A stretch of DNA of 64,000 nt, from positions 86,945,189-87,009,188 of the forward strand of contig OV884009.1 of assembly GCA_930367205.1 (NCBI GenBank), written 5' to 3'. The number at the start of each line of letters is the position of its first letter. Positions within the stretch are counted from its first letter, which is position 1. Made by a program: the position numbers and the translations under genes. The notes below the pieces were generated by a model, which saw only the letters and a program-made list of their open reading frames with translations, searched no databases and had not been told where the DNA came from. Below, piece by piece: positions 41,600-54,099 of the stretch. Origin of the DNA: Acanthosoma haemorrhoidale (taxonomy: Eukaryota; Arthropoda; Insecta; Hemiptera; Acanthosomatidae).

Positions 41600-42390
41600 T
41601 TCCCTATGGCCAATGTCATAAACGTATCAATAAATTCCCAAGTGAGTGAGGCATATTGGAGCGGCGGCTGTCTCAGTTATGGCCAGTTGTTTTACCATGC
41701 GATATACAAGCCTAGCTAATCTGGTTTTAGTTTCTTCGTTCGAGTCTTTTTTTATACATTTTATTTCTTTATGGTTCTCATTTCATTTGTCGCAGTGTTT
41801 TATTTTTTGTATTATCACTTATTGAAGATTGATCTCGGTTAGTTCTTTTATCCATCAAAAATCTTAAACTGGTGACCTAAACAGGATTAGTTTTTTTTTT
41901 TAATGGCTGATTACAATCTCATTGATTAATGGCAATGGAATAAGGATGGTCGAATCCGTTCATGTGGTGATTATCGGATGTTGAACACCAAGACTAATCT
42001 AGACCGATGCTGTATCAAATATTGCAGATTTCAACACAAACATACGCGGGAAGATGTTCTCTGAATTGAACCTCAATCGTGCATATTTCCAGATCCTTAT
42101 AGCACTTGAAGACATTCCAAAGATGGCATTCATAACTCCCTTCAGCCTTTATGAATTTCTATTCATGTGCTTTGGGTTGTGCAATGCAGCACAAGCATTC
42201 TAATGCTTCTGTCCATGTATTGTAAGGATTGGATTTGACCTGTTGGTACCTGGACGACTAGAATCAATATAGAATACACCTGGAGTTAGTTTTCTGTTAT
42301 CTAGATGAATATGGTTTCACCATCATTTTTGCCAAATGCAGATTCGCTAAGCCATTCATTGAATTTCTCGGGTATTCGGTAAGTGTCTTA
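41600..42390 (+). mobile_element. Gypsy-type element: LTR end, primer-binding site and RT fragment
   Basis: 41600-41869 looks like a Gypsy LTR (GC-rich GGAGCGGCGGCTGTC, TCGTTCGAGTC, ending near TTAAAC), followed by TGGTGACC at 41870-41877, the usual tRNA primer-binding site start. Only about 60 bp later the sequence already reads reverse transcriptase: WNKDGRIRSCGDYRMLNTKT, IADFNTNIRGKMFSELNLNR, AYFQILIALEDIPKMAFITP, FGLCNAAQAF, and a shifted AKCRFAKPFIEFLGYSV. All of gag and protease are missing, so an internal deletion joined the LTR to RT. Confidence 0.75.
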
Positions 42391-42399
42391 ATTGAAACC

Positions 42400-44180
42400 A
42401 ATATTTTATTTTAGACACCCTGAAACTATATTAAATAGTTCAGCGAGTAATATATTTACATAGATGAATCTATAACCCAAGTAGATATTAACAAAACCGC
42501 TGTGAGCATAAAAATAGGTCAATCTGAATATTATAACATAAATAAAGCTAATTGCTTGTTAGATTATTTTACTTGTTATTTTTATATCAAATATTTATTA
42601 GTTGTAAAATTTTATCTTGGATCTGAGTGATTTATAAAAAAATATTGTGGATCTCTGACTGAATGGTCCACAGTCAATGTACAACCTACATTTAATAAAA
42701 TAAAAATTTGTAATTTGTTGTACATGTCCATGTAAATTTTCCCAAACAGGGTTTTATGTATATGATTTTTTATGAAAAAGTTATGGGCCATATAAAATAA
42801 TTAAAACTATTATAAATAGTTGTAAGTATAAAGCATGAACTTTGATACCTGATTTTGACAATAATTGTTAATATTGACAGTGTGCCAAATTTACTATGGC
42901 AAAACTTATTTTACTGCTGGGTTATAAAATGTGAGTAATTATAAGATGAGAAGTAGAATATCTATAGTAAGTAACTCTGTAGAAGTGATATTTGTTAAGT
43001 AGTCTTACTTGGTATATCCCCCATTATGAAACTCATTTCTCATTATATTTTGTTCTGTTGTTTAATATGTATTTTATTTGTTCGAAAAGATTTTTCCATA
43101 ACTTTTCAATGGCAGTAGAGCTGCATAATGATAAACCTGTGCACTCAGGATGGAAAAAAATTTGTATGGTTGATCAGATAATGGGCCATAGAAAACAGGC
43201 AGAAACAACACACAAGTTTGATACAGAAGGGATGGTGGGATGTAGTTTTCTCTTTTGTGCCCTTCTTTTTATTTATGGTATATCACATGTTTTTTTTAGT
43301 AGCCAGGGTTATAAGAATTATTTTAACAGGTCCAACTGAGGAAATTATGTAAAAAAAAAAATAACTACGGCTTACTGGTGACTCTGAAATTATGTATTAC
43401 AGCCTTTTAAAGAGGTCTAACAAAAATAATATATTTTACCCCTAAGTCCACAATTCATGCATTCTATAGTGCTATGCAGTGCCCATGCCCATTTTTGACT
43501 TTTTTTAATTGTACCTCTTTTGTTTAGTTTCAATTTTTAGAGTTTTATTTTTTTATACATTTTATCATGTACTGGATGTTAACAATTATAAAACAAAATT
43601 ATTCTAGTCTATTGTTAATTAATTGTATGTTATCAATATAAGTTTTTAGTGTTATTTGTATTTATGCTGAGAATATGCTTTGAAGATGATAATTCTGATT
43701 TACGATAAACCTTTTTAACTATCCATTGATAATGATTTCAACTAGTTATATTTAAGTTCGTCATTTCTGTTGTTAAATATTAAGTAAAAATCTTTCACAT
43801 GAATGTATATTAAATTACAAAGTGAAGAAGGGCATGACCACAAATAATTGCTCAAAATTGTAGTGAAATTGCTAAATTTATTCTATTGTGTATGCCTTAT
43901 TGCCTAAAGTACAGTTAGTAATGTGATGAGTGGTTATATATGAGTTATTAATAACAAGAGTATTTTTTTCATAGTTCATTTAAAATACAAATTTATATAA
44001 CTTAAGTTACCAAAATAAAATGAATAATACTGTTAAATAAATCTAAATGCTCCTGATTATTTGCCAAACAAAAAATACAATGCATCCGAGCCCTCTTGAT
44101 ACTTGGTTGGTTGCTATATATCCACTATCCATATTAAGCATCAGTTTACATAACATAAAATCTCTTCAACTAGGCTCGCA
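42400..44180. other. Intergenic sequence, nothing firmly recognised
   Basis: The longest frame (42,992-43,339, 115 residues) has no recognisable domain. Confidence 0.4.
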
Positions 44181-44185
44181 TTTGA

Positions 44186-44258
44186 TAGGTATAGATAGCT
44201 TAGTGAATAGAGCATCTGATTCAAAATCAGGAGAAGCTTCCTGGTTTGAGCCCTTCGT
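44186..44258 (+). tRNA. tRNA-like sequence (pseudogene or SINE head), CAA loop
   Basis: An A-box-like TAGCTTAGTGAATAGAGCA is followed by a good anticodon arm, TCTGA-TTCAAAA-TCAGG (5-bp stem, 7-nt loop, anticodon CAA), and a B-box-like GGTTTGAGCCC. The acceptor and T stems do not pair well and there is no long variable arm as a real tRNA-Leu would have. It is more likely a tRNA-derived relic than a working tRNA. Confidence 0.45.
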
Positions 44259-44269
44259 TTTTTATTTCG

Positions 44270-46440
44270 CTAATAATTATTAGAAAAGTGGGATGACTTA
44301 ACAAAACTAATGATTATTAGCTGAATAGTCACAATTATTCAATGCTTTCATTATTTCTTTACAATAAGCTTAGGTTTAAACTTAAAAACTTCAAATAACT
44401 CAACATTTTGTGAATAAAATTACAGTTATCACTGTAATGCAAGGAAACCACGTAAGCTTTTATTTATAATTTTTATTTTATTTTACTTGATCTGTTGTAA
44501 TTATATGCATCTACTTTATTATGTATTAGATCTTGTTCTTAAAAATAATGATTGTCAACATAATTTTAGTACTATCTATTTTGTATTTTAGAAGATGGGT
44601 CAGCAAAATGTTCAAGATGATTCAAGTAGTTATAAAATAAAGACAATTGTTGCAGGAATATTTAGCTTGTATGGAAACTAACCCATCTAAGTTAATTAGT
44701 ACTTAATACTGATTCTCTCATCATATAATAGTTAAATTTTTCTTGAAAAATATTTTAACAGGGTGTTTAGCAAGTAAATTATGATATACTGGTTGGTAAA
44801 TTTGGCCTTCAATAGCAACAAAGTGCTGTAATTTTATTGTCCAAATTCCTATCCATCTAGGACATGATTAGGTTTTTCTGATTTTAATCATATAACTCAA
44901 TTTTTCACCAACGTTCATCTTTCTGCCATGTTTCAATATAAAAAAATGAGCAATCTGGCATAAAGTATTTTAGATTTCTTTTGAGGTAAGACCTCTATTT
45001 GTCAAGCTAAATGGAAATTTGAAGATAGCAGGGAAATTAGTATTTCAATCTTTAGGTATTTTTCTGAAATATTGTTTTATTAATAGTGAGATACAGTCTT
45101 GGCTTTAAATATTCGTATTAACTTTGACTTAGAAGGTTTTTGTGAAAATACATTTCAATATATATTTCTTGGACTTTTCCAACCTGATTAAAGTTTAAAA
45201 GAAACATTTTATAATTGTAAATTTTACTATATAAACATCTTATTCTTATATATTCAGTAAATACCAAAATAATAAACCTCACTGTGGACATAGATATTAG
45301 TAGTGTAATTGTTAACATTTGATTTCACTAACTAAATATAATACACAAATAATTATTGAGTTCATTGTAATTATTAATGATCTGTGATATTTAGAAATAA
45401 TAAGCACCTTGTTCATATTTTAGCACTCCATACTTAGTGAAAATTCCTTATTTAATTAAATCTTATTCTGTTACTGTTTTAATTGTGTTATATCTTTAGA
45501 TCTAATTTATGAGAGTATTTAGGATTTCGTTACAAATAATAAAGATAAACAAATTTTGTTTATAAAAGTATACCTCCCAAAACAGATTATAAATACATAT
45601 TATTTTGTACTTTTCAATTGCCATGGCACTAAGTCTTAAAATTTTGTTTAAGTAGATAGTTAATCTATTATTACTATCCCATGTTGTAAATAGTCAGTTT
45701 TAACCCAACTATGTATCTTGAAAAAAATTTATTCAAGACATCAGTTGGAAATTTGCCAGTCTTGAATGTAATTATTGTCTAATTTTTACTTTATATTATT
45801 TGGTGTAAAATGTAACTACTAGAGTTTATAGATCCCATTCCTGAAATCTATATTTAATTAATATTTGATATTGTGATTTTTAAGTGGTGTCTAGTTGTGA
45901 TATTGTTATTGAAGTTATACTTAATGTAGATTTAGTGATTATTCAGGACATTTTTACTGTTAAAAATATGGGTGTTATTTTGTAGTAAATTTATGAGGTG
46001 CTTAGTGCTATTATATTATTGCTAAAAAAAATTAGCACAATATTTGTTATATATATATATATATATATTTCAAAACAATTTTTAATTATTAAATTACTAA
46101 AATGTTTTAATTTGATTTGTTTTTATGAAATAGATAAAAAAGATAAAATAAATATTTTTTTTTGTAATCATTTTTTTTCATTCAGAGAATTTTGGGAGGT
46201 GTCGATTTTATTGGTATCTGGTTTTCCCACACCAGTCTTGGCATCCTTATTGACTATAGGGGTGGGTAGGTTTGAGGCCTATTTGTAATCAAGATTCAGC
46301 TTAAAGTCTGTAGCTTTACAGTTTAATTGTTGCTTTTTCTGCCTCTCAAAGGCAGATACATAAATCCATGATGTAACTAACACCTCATGAATAGATATGT
46401 GCCGAGTGAAGGTTGTTGCCATAGCTGGTAGGTAGGTTGC
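44270..46440. other. Intergenic sequence, nothing recognised
   Basis: AT-rich, with a short (AT)n run near 46,052-46,069. Confidence 0.45.
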
Positions 46441-46449
46441 ACTAAGGTG

Positions 46450-46640
46450 CTACTGTGATCAGCACTAAGCTTCTATAAGTTACCCTCCAACCTTCAATTC
46501 GGTTTTCTTAATTGAATGTGCTGTTTATTTATCCCCATAAGGCTGAAATAACTCCGACCAAACCCACCCGTAAAGAAAAAATCCTAGGGTGGGCGGGGTA
46601 TCGAACCTTGCTCTCCACATGGGAATGGTTAAAAACAGGT
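46450..46640 (-). mobile_element. tRNA-derived SINE (copy 3, minus strand)
   Basis: On the minus strand a B-box GGTTCGATACCCCGCCC is followed by CCTAGGATTTTTTC, GGTGGGTTTGGTCGGAGT and TTTCAGCCTTATGGGG, the same body order as the SINEs at 8.1 and 53.9 kb. The A-box half is poorly preserved. Confidence 0.6.
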
Positions 46641-47209
46641 CTGATAAAAAATTTCAATTTGTCTTGAGGATACCCTGATTAGTTACCCATGTGGTTATGG
46701 TCACCCTTGTTAATAGCAAGGATATCTTGGAAGGTTAAGTAGCACAGGTTGCAATCTTGGGCTTCCATATGAATCAACAGCACTCCTAGCTGCCATTTTG
46801 TTGACTATGTAAAGAGTTTTAAAGTTATTGCCTTGATATCAATAACTGTAGTGTCTATGTTTACGCAGTAATTAACGCATTCTTCCTTTGTGGAACTCGG
46901 ATGGATTGTAGGATCTACAAATATATTCTAGTACTAAGCTTATATATGTTCATGCCAGCATCAGAACTGCAGAATAAGCCTTTATTATAACAATACACTA
47001 ACTAAAATGTAATGTACGATGACTATGAAGTCTAATAGATGTTAACATTGACATCACAATACTTCTAGTTAAATTCTACCATTTCAAAAGCCTCCTTTAT
47101 TTTGGCTGAAAAATCTCACAGGGTGGGCAAAATCCTCCAATACATCAGAGCCTATGCTAATGCTAAACATTAATTGTCCCATCATTTTTTCACTTATGTA
47201 GGTCTTGAC

Positions 47210-47427
47210 CAGGGGTGCTCAACATTTTTGCAATGCATGCCACAAGCAGGGGTTCTCACAGACAAGTTTAGAAATATTTGGGTCTAAATTACCTTTTCAT
47301 ACCAGAAAGAAAACTTGATTTTGTTTTGTTTTTTTAATAAAAAATTTAAAACCTACTGGTGGCATGCCAAGTTCAAACCCCCACCCTGCCACATTGTGTC
47401 ACACGTGCCTTGGGTTGGGCACCCCTG
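47210..47427. mobile_element. hAT-like MITE
   Basis: 218-bp element whose ends are CAGGGGTGCTCAAC and, inverted, CAGGGGTGCCCAAC (one mismatch in 14). This is typical of small non-autonomous hAT elements. The 8-bp flanks GTCTTGAC and TTGTTGGC match at 5 of 8 positions, perhaps a decayed target duplication. No coding sequence. Confidence 0.6.
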
Positions 47428-47789
47428 TTGTTGGCCTGTGCCATGGGGAGATGTTACGGATATATATATTTATTAGTTACAAGTATTTTTTGTTTGGTAA
47501 ACCCATTTTCAGTTACTGATAATAAATTTAATTATTATTTTCACCTTTCGGTCAATAATGGGTTATACTGCATTCACCAGATCATTGATCAGATATGGTA
47601 TTCAAACTATTAATGCTCTTCAAGTATCTTATACTTGTGCTGGTAACACTCAAATGTGATTGGTATATCAATGAAGCCCAATGGCTTTGGATTTTGTTAT
47701 ATATATTAGGATACACTTTTGATCATGATCTCAATACTATTCCACTCCTTTCTTCTCATTTAACTGCTACACTCCCTTAAGTTTGAAGT

Positions 47790-48640
47790 GCAACTGTCTT
47801 CTATTGAGTCTACAGAAAACTGAGCATCTTGTATGTCCAAGTACAAATTCAATTGAATAAGAATAAATCCAAGACAATTATTGGCTCAGGTCACCTTCTC
47901 AAAGCCCTAAATGATATTCCCACTTTCACCATCAATGCTTGACCTATCCAATTCTTTACACTAGTTAAAAATCTAGGTTTGGTCCTTGGCCAAACTATTT
48001 GACCACTTTCCCAAATAAACTGCCGATCCATTTCCAGACTTTAACAGTCTGGACACTTTAAGCTACATTAAACAGATAACTGTTTAATCAGTCCCAACAT
48101 CTCACATTACAAACACGCCAACTCTTCATTTCTTCTCTCTCTCTTGCGTTCCCCCATTTTGACTGTGGTTATATGGTATATGGTGGCTTTTCTGAGGACC
48201 TTGCGACTCTGTTAATGCAGCTGATGAATTATTTCCTAAGATTTACACTTTTATTTTCCAGCACTGTTCTGAGTTGGGTTGATTACTTTTCTGCTCATTG
48301 CCAATTCTTCCTTGGATCAATATTTTTCAGTACTACCATGGATAAAAAGCCTCCTCAACCTCATACAATTGAAATCAGCGATCAAATCCTGCAATGCTAG
48401 ATCCCGCCCTTCTGGCCTGTATTTTCCCTTCCCACAAATCTGCTTCCTTTGATCATTCAAGTAAAGCAGCATTGTACCTTTCTTATCTGTGCTACAAACA
48501 TTTGGTACAACTCTATTCCCATCAATATTCATCGTTTATCAACTCTTTAAATCTAGGCTTTACCAGTTCCACGTCTCCCTCCAATCTAACAATTCATAAT
48601 TCGTCATTATTATTATGTTCATTTGTTGTCAATGTGTAAT
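47790..48640 (+). mobile_element. Decayed CR1/Jockey-type LINE, 3' part of RT
   Basis: Readable pieces in shifting frames: VKNLGLVLGQTI, LISPNISHYKHANSSFLLSL, then FDCGYMVYGGFSEDLATL. They match the thumb region of the element at 24,300-25,690. The 48,394-48,639 frame covers the C-terminal tail (SLNLGFTSSTSPSNLTIHNS). Ends uncertain. Confidence 0.55.
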
Positions 48641-49189
48641 CAAGACCTCAAAGTAGTGTACTATCTAATGCCATAACCTCTTAATTTATTTGTATATTAA
48701 ATTCATGTGATATGCATTACCATGACCTCATAAATAATTCTAATATCTAAATGAAATATATTTAATATGGATTGAAAATATCACTTCAGTATACCTAGTA
48801 GCAAACATCAATGAATTAATAAATGTTCATTTTTTATACTTATAGGGAATAATTAGATGGTGAATAACAAGCCACATATTTGATGCAATGTAATGGATTT
48901 ATTAGTCTTTTAAAAAATAAATTAATTTTATGGGGAAATGTAAACAGAAATATAACTAATAAATAATAGTTGAAGGTATATAATAATATACTGCAGTTAC
49001 AGTTTCAATGATTAATTCTTATGAGCTCAAAATTAGTATTTGCCCAATTGTTGCTAACAGTTGATGTTTCACATATTTGTTGAGACTAGCATTTATTTAT
49101 TTATAGGGTTTATGCCTGAGAAGCAGGTCTTGCAAACTAACAAAAATCTGATTATGGTTAAAATAACTATATAATGCAAACAGGACCAG

Positions 49190-49480
49190 GTGTTGGGACT
49201 CACCTTCTTCTTCCCTAACTTAAACCTAGTGTGTCTCCGCTTCGACCGCCTACTGCCATCGCGTTGAACACAGGGTTGGTTAGGAATTGCAGTGAGTCGA
49301 AAGGATTCGGCATGTCTACACCGAATGAACTCATCTATCGTAGGTAGCTCAATAATTTCGCGAAATTCACGAATTCTCTGCTGTTGGAATGAATTATCTA
49401 GCCAGAAGTTATTCCCTCTTCATTTTCTCGATAGTACTGGGTTCGTTCAGTTCAATTCCTCTTACCCTATCTAGGTGAAG
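49190..49480 (-). mobile_element. LINE C-terminal fragment
   Basis: The minus-strand reading QQQRIREFREIIELPTIDEF then IRCRHAESF and RRSKRRHTRFKLGKKK parallels the C-terminus of the LINE at 51.2-51.6 kb (LLGVPSVGEFIHRRH). Its 3' side is similar to that element as well (GGGACTCACCTT against GGGGCTCACCTT). Confidence 0.5.
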
Positions 49481-49484
49481 CCGG

Positions 49485-50430
49485 ACCGAAATAAGTCCGT
49501 CTCGTCAGTAAGTGGTCACATACCCGGATACAATATATTGTCGCCCCTAGTACGTATAACTTCCTTCTCCCCATAAAGCAGACCGATCTCTCTTTCTCAG
49601 GCTCTCAACAGTCTCTCCTTGCCTCTGCCAGTATGCAGCCTATTAGCAACGAATAGGTAAATAATATTTTAAGCTCATAGAATCATTAAAACCATTACTG
49701 AGGTCTATTTATGGCATAAAATCGATTATTAATTATATTTATCTTTATTTTTCCTAAAGACTATTTAATTACCTTAAGTTTTATTTAGTATGTGTTTGGA
49801 TGATACATCCAATTCGCGTCTCGAACAAAAGACTATTTTTCATTTACTCAAATCTTGAAGTATTGCCAGGAATGAATACATAAGCCAATTATATTTTATA
49901 ATGATAGCCATTCTATGATATATTAACTAATTAGGTTTCTTTATGTGATTTCTATATATTTTATTATACACTTACAATGGCAGAATCTGTTAGGGAACTC
50001 CTAATTAAAAGGCCTTACAGTAAAATAATTAACGCGGAGTAAGTTTGTAGGGCTACTGAAACTAAAATCCAATTATCACTGGTGAGTTAGAAAATATTAG
50101 GACAAATAACTAATAAGATTTTCTTTTGTATAAATTCGGTACACTTTATTTTCACATGTACGATCGCAGGAACTTAAAGGGATTAAGGGGACACTCTCAA
50201 TGCCACACCTCTACGACGGAACTTGGCCTCACAGCCTCTAGCAGACCTCTGACGACTTGTACCTATTACGCTGCCGATCTCTCGCTCGAACTCTGAAAAC
50301 TGGTCTTATTCTTTATGAACCTCTGAACCTCATCCTGAACACAGTGTATTTTCGGGACACATCCCTATCAATAAATGGAGTCAGATATTAACGCCTACAT
50401 GGAACATGGTCCATGTTATTAACTACAACA
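49485..50430. other. Unassigned, with GC-richer patches
   Basis: 49,485-49,660 and 50,150-50,420 are less AT-rich than their surroundings and look like pieces of transposons (possibly LTRs), but I cannot show ends, a primer site or coding motifs. Confidence 0.3.
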
Positions 50431-50440
50431 ATCCGCACTT

Positions 50441-50479
50441 GTCACCAGGGCTAGAGTGATCAGGCACTCCCCTAGTGAC
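50441..50479. repeat. Short hairpin module, copy A
   Basis: GTCACCAGGG...CCCTAGTGAC forms an inverted repeat of about 10 bp (one mismatch) around a 19-nt loop. A similar module occurs at 53,219-53,255. It is followed by a duplicated CGACAATTGTT motif at 50,487-50,515. Confidence 0.5.
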
Positions 50480-50985
50480 GCCCCCCCGACAATTGTTGAC
50501 CTCCGACAATTGTTCACCTTTCCCGACACTTATTATTACGTTTAAGTGTTATATACAAACCTATGACAAATCAGTTTTCCGACTGGTGCATTTGTAATAG
50601 TACACTCAACAAAATTGATAAACTAGAAAGAAATATAAATAGAACAAATAATCACTGGATTATGCAATGAATAAATCGATTGAGAGGATATAAAGTTCAT
50701 AAAAAAAAATAACCAAGTTAGTAATCTTGGAGAGGAAATTAATTAATAATGAAAGCTAATTTTATGGCATAACGGAACCGTCTACAGTCAAATGTGTTAT
50801 GGGGGAGTGGAAATAGATCGCGTCAAACCTAATGTTTTTATAGAAAATAAATCCGAAGGTAATATTTCTGTAATAATTTTTAAAGACGTTGTATCCTATA
50901 GAAGACATGGCACTTATAAATAGAATCGGTAATGCCATCAATTTTAACAAAAATCCAAATATTCAGTTTAAAGTCGTAATTTCAG

Positions 50986-51640
50986 TTTTTTTTTTTTTTT
51001 TTTTCATAGCCCCTTTAAATTTACAGATAATTATAGATCCTCAGGCGAATCTATTTACAAATTATTTTGTATTTCCTGTAGCATCACTACATTATATACA
51101 GGTTTTGTTATTTTATAGAAATTATATAATGAATAAACAAGTATAATGATATACATTATACGTGACTTGACTAAACTGACTAATAAAGGTGATGGGGCTC
51201 ACCTTTTTGATCAACCTTAAAACTAACTTACATACTAATTCTTATCCTAATTTTTCCCCGACAGTCTGTTGCCATCGATGCGGGAGGGGTGGCGGGGTCA
51301 TAGTGTTAAACACTGGATTTGTCAGGTGCTGCAACGAGTCAAAAAACTTAATGTGTCTCCGGTGGATGAACTCACCCACCGACGGCACACCAAGCAACGG
51401 GTGCAGGTCAGCGTTCTTCAACCTCTCGAAAGAGGTATGTCGGACCACTTTTCGCATGATTCCATTCTGGAAGTGTTGGAGACATTTGGCTGTATTGTCA
51501 GTCAAGTGGGTAAATAGTGGGGCACCGTACAGCAGAGCTGGCCGGAGGACACATTTATATATCATCAATTTAAGACGAAGCGACAGGTTAGGTGAAGTTA
51601 GCAAGTGCGATAGCCGGTAATTTCAGTCAATAGCCGTAAT
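50986..51640 (-). mobile_element. 5'-truncated LINE, copy A
   Basis: Poly(T) at 50986-51004 marks the poly(A) tail of a minus-strand element. The frame 51604-51242 encodes the C-terminal RT thumb: LSLRLKLMIYKCVLRPALLY, GAPLFTHL, FQNGIMRKVV, LLGVPSVGEFIHRRHIKFF. This is typical of Jockey-type LINEs. About 90% similar by eye to 63,411-64,000, including the 3' untranslated region. Confidence 0.75.
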
Positions 51641-51649
51641 GATTTTAAG

Positions 51650-53200
51650 AACTCAGTTTTAGGAACACTTAACGAGTATCAAAAAAAATCAATAAGAAAA
51701 AATATTTTAGAATTGAGCCAAAAATCAATCGTCAATAGACAAATCAACTTGCTAAAATCTTCATTAAATCATTTTGAGCACGAATTCAGAAACATAGTCA
51801 AGAAAATATCAGCTCTTTTGGGCTAATTTAAGTTATTAATCAGCCATTCAATGGGAAGCATTGCATTACTGACTGAAAACTAGCTAAATTAAAACTGAAT
51901 TTTGATAAATAACGTATTCGGTTTGGAAATTATGTTTTAGCAAGCATATGTCCTATAATTTGTCCAAGAATCATCAATTAGTAATATTACATCAGGCATA
52001 TAATACTTTAAATTCTTAGGACCCATAATCTTAGTCCAGATTCGTGATAAGAATGAAGAATTTAAGTTAGTAAATTTACAAAAGGACCGAAACAAGCGGA
52101 ACTAAATTACTGGAAACATTTGCTACTATAATGATAAGTTTCAATGTAAATAAAACAGTTTAGACGATACTGCTTACTTGATACTGTCTTCATTATATGC
52201 ATTGGGGTAGAAAATATAAAAGTAATTGCTCTAACTAGTGAATTCCGAGGAAAATATATTAAACTCTCTAAAGAGGTATTTCAAAATAAACTAACAGGTC
52301 ATTTATGATTTCCCGAGCCACGCCAGAATGGCATTTAATTTTTATTGATTTCATGTGTCATCATAATAAAGTAGAATCATGTAACCTAGATGTAAGGTTT
52401 ATTTTTTGTTTCTTAAGAAGCAAATTAGTATAAGTAGCAGATGTAAATTTCAGAATGATTGTATGCACGATTGTTTAAAAAATTGTTAAATATGAATATT
52501 TTTTTAACTAAAAAGGGTGTAAATATGGTATTAGAGATCTCAAATATCTTAATCAAATTTAAAAACTGATTCCGTGCTAATTTCAACAAAGGTAGACTTG
52601 GGATAAAACGAAAGAAGCCATCAGATAGTCCCGTCATGAAATTAGACGCTTGGGTTGAAGGGGCTACTTGGCGTGGTGTTGCCACTTACGGCGGGTGGGG
52701 GACTAATCTCTAAATTGCTTATTGCTTAATGATTGACATTATCGAAGTAAAGTGATCAAGTGGATAGAACAGAAGTAGTGCACATAGCGGCAACTGGGAT
52801 TGCCATGTATGTACCACCTATTGCGGGTATCAAGCTTCTAATTTCGTGACGACAATTATAGAGCTAGCGCGAAGCTGTAGGTTCAAAAAGAGCCGCGTTG
52901 ACCATTTGAGCCATAAAACGGCTACAAATATCTAGCTGGACTCGGCATGCAGCCAATACGTCACAGAAAATGAAGTGGGAATAATTTATATTTATTGCAT
53001 AAAATTAATTACTAATCATATTTATCTTTATTTTTTCCAATCGACTCTTTGGGTACCTAAATTTACTAGTAAATAATTAAACATACTTGTTTTCAAAATA
53101 TTCCGTGAAGGAGCGTGGGAATGGGAGAAGTGATATTGCAATTATAGCGTAGCAATAGTCAAAGTGAGGGAGGAAATACGATTAACACTGGCATACCTTT
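51650..53200. other. Intergenic sequence, nothing firmly recognised
   Basis: Mostly AT-rich; 52,600-52,960 is less so but shows no feature I can support. Confidence 0.35.
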
Positions 53201-53218
53201 AAGGATATCTGTCGAGTC

Positions 53219-53255
53219 GTCACGAGGGGGGCCTAGTTACCCTAGCCCTAGTGAC
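53219..53255. repeat. Short hairpin module, copy B
   Basis: GTCACGAGGG...CCCTAGTGAC, an inverted repeat resembling copy A at 50.44 kb. The following 200 bp are relatively GC-rich and include a TATATATAGCCC stretch near 53,404, which could be an LTR promoter. Tentative. Confidence 0.45.
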
Positions 53256-53259
53256 GAAG

Positions 53260-53930
53260 TGAGGGTTGAATAGGCTAGGACCTGGACAAGGTTAGGAAAG
53301 AGAGATGCTGAGGTTTTCATAAATGAGAAGGCCAAATCTTCAAACATCGGTGCAACGTCAAGTACCAGTCCAGAGGGAAGCCGTAGTTTGAATGGCTAGG
53401 GGGTATATATAGCCCAAAGCAGCCAATGGGCTGAGGTTTTATTTTGGCCAGCCACATTGCAGGCCTGGCTCAGGACCCCTGCTGGGCTTGCCTCTCAGCT
53501 TGTTTTTGCAGCTACGTCTTTTATTGTTTACAATATTTATACTGATATGACTTGTGGTTAATTCACAACATATTGTAACCAATTTACAATATATAAAATA
53601 GAGTATAGGGTGATTTATCTTATGTAGTTAGCGGTCGCTACAATATCTATGAAATTAGATCGAGGTATGTTAGGAATTGCTGCAGAATGAGCATGGCTGG
53701 AGAGGGAGGATTTAAGCCATTTAAATGCGCTTTTAGAGAGAGTAGAGTTCAGTAAGAAAGCTATGGTCGAATGCTTTACGAAAGTTAAAGAGGATAAATA
53801 CGGCCACTTTCTTGTCGTCCATAGCAAACCTGATGTAGAATTCCTAAAACAATTCTCGTTAACTGTTGATAAGCCAGACCTATGCTGGAATGAGTCGATT
53901 AAGTATCAATGAACAACCCTCGATAAGAAA
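53260..53930. other. Unassigned, partly GC-richer
   Basis: 53,390-53,520 is unusually GC-rich for this window, with repeated GGCC/GGCCTGG motifs. Possibly an LTR or other element end; no proof. Confidence 0.3.
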
Positions 53931-53931
53931 C

Positions 53932-54090
53932 ACCGCCTTGTTGTCCGGTGGTTAAGCATACTGTCTTCTACTGACGGATTTCAACCTTCTTGTGTGATTT
54001 TTCATGGGGAGTTAGATCTAGTTGTTGCTCCCTCAGCTTCTTGAGGGGAAGGAGTAGCTCCTTTTAATGGCTTCTTGACCACAGGGAAAT
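53932..54090 (+). mobile_element. tRNA-derived SINE (copy 2)
   Basis: A-box-like TTGTCCGGTGGTTAAGCA (about 53,940) and a degenerate B-box GGATTTCAACC (53,977), then a body with TTTTCATGGGGAGTTAG and GCTCCCTCAGCTTCTTGAGG, parallel to the SINE at 8.07 kb. Diverged. Confidence 0.5.
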
Positions 54091-54099
54091 CTTAGAATA

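Noticed and set aside
42992..43339. 115-residue open frame downstream of the sulfotransferase
   Set aside because: Composition is what AT-rich DNA gives by chance (Phe/Tyr/Leu-rich) and no domain is visible.
46052..46069. (AT)n run within an open frame
   Set aside because: Ordinary microsatellite; the frame across it is chance.
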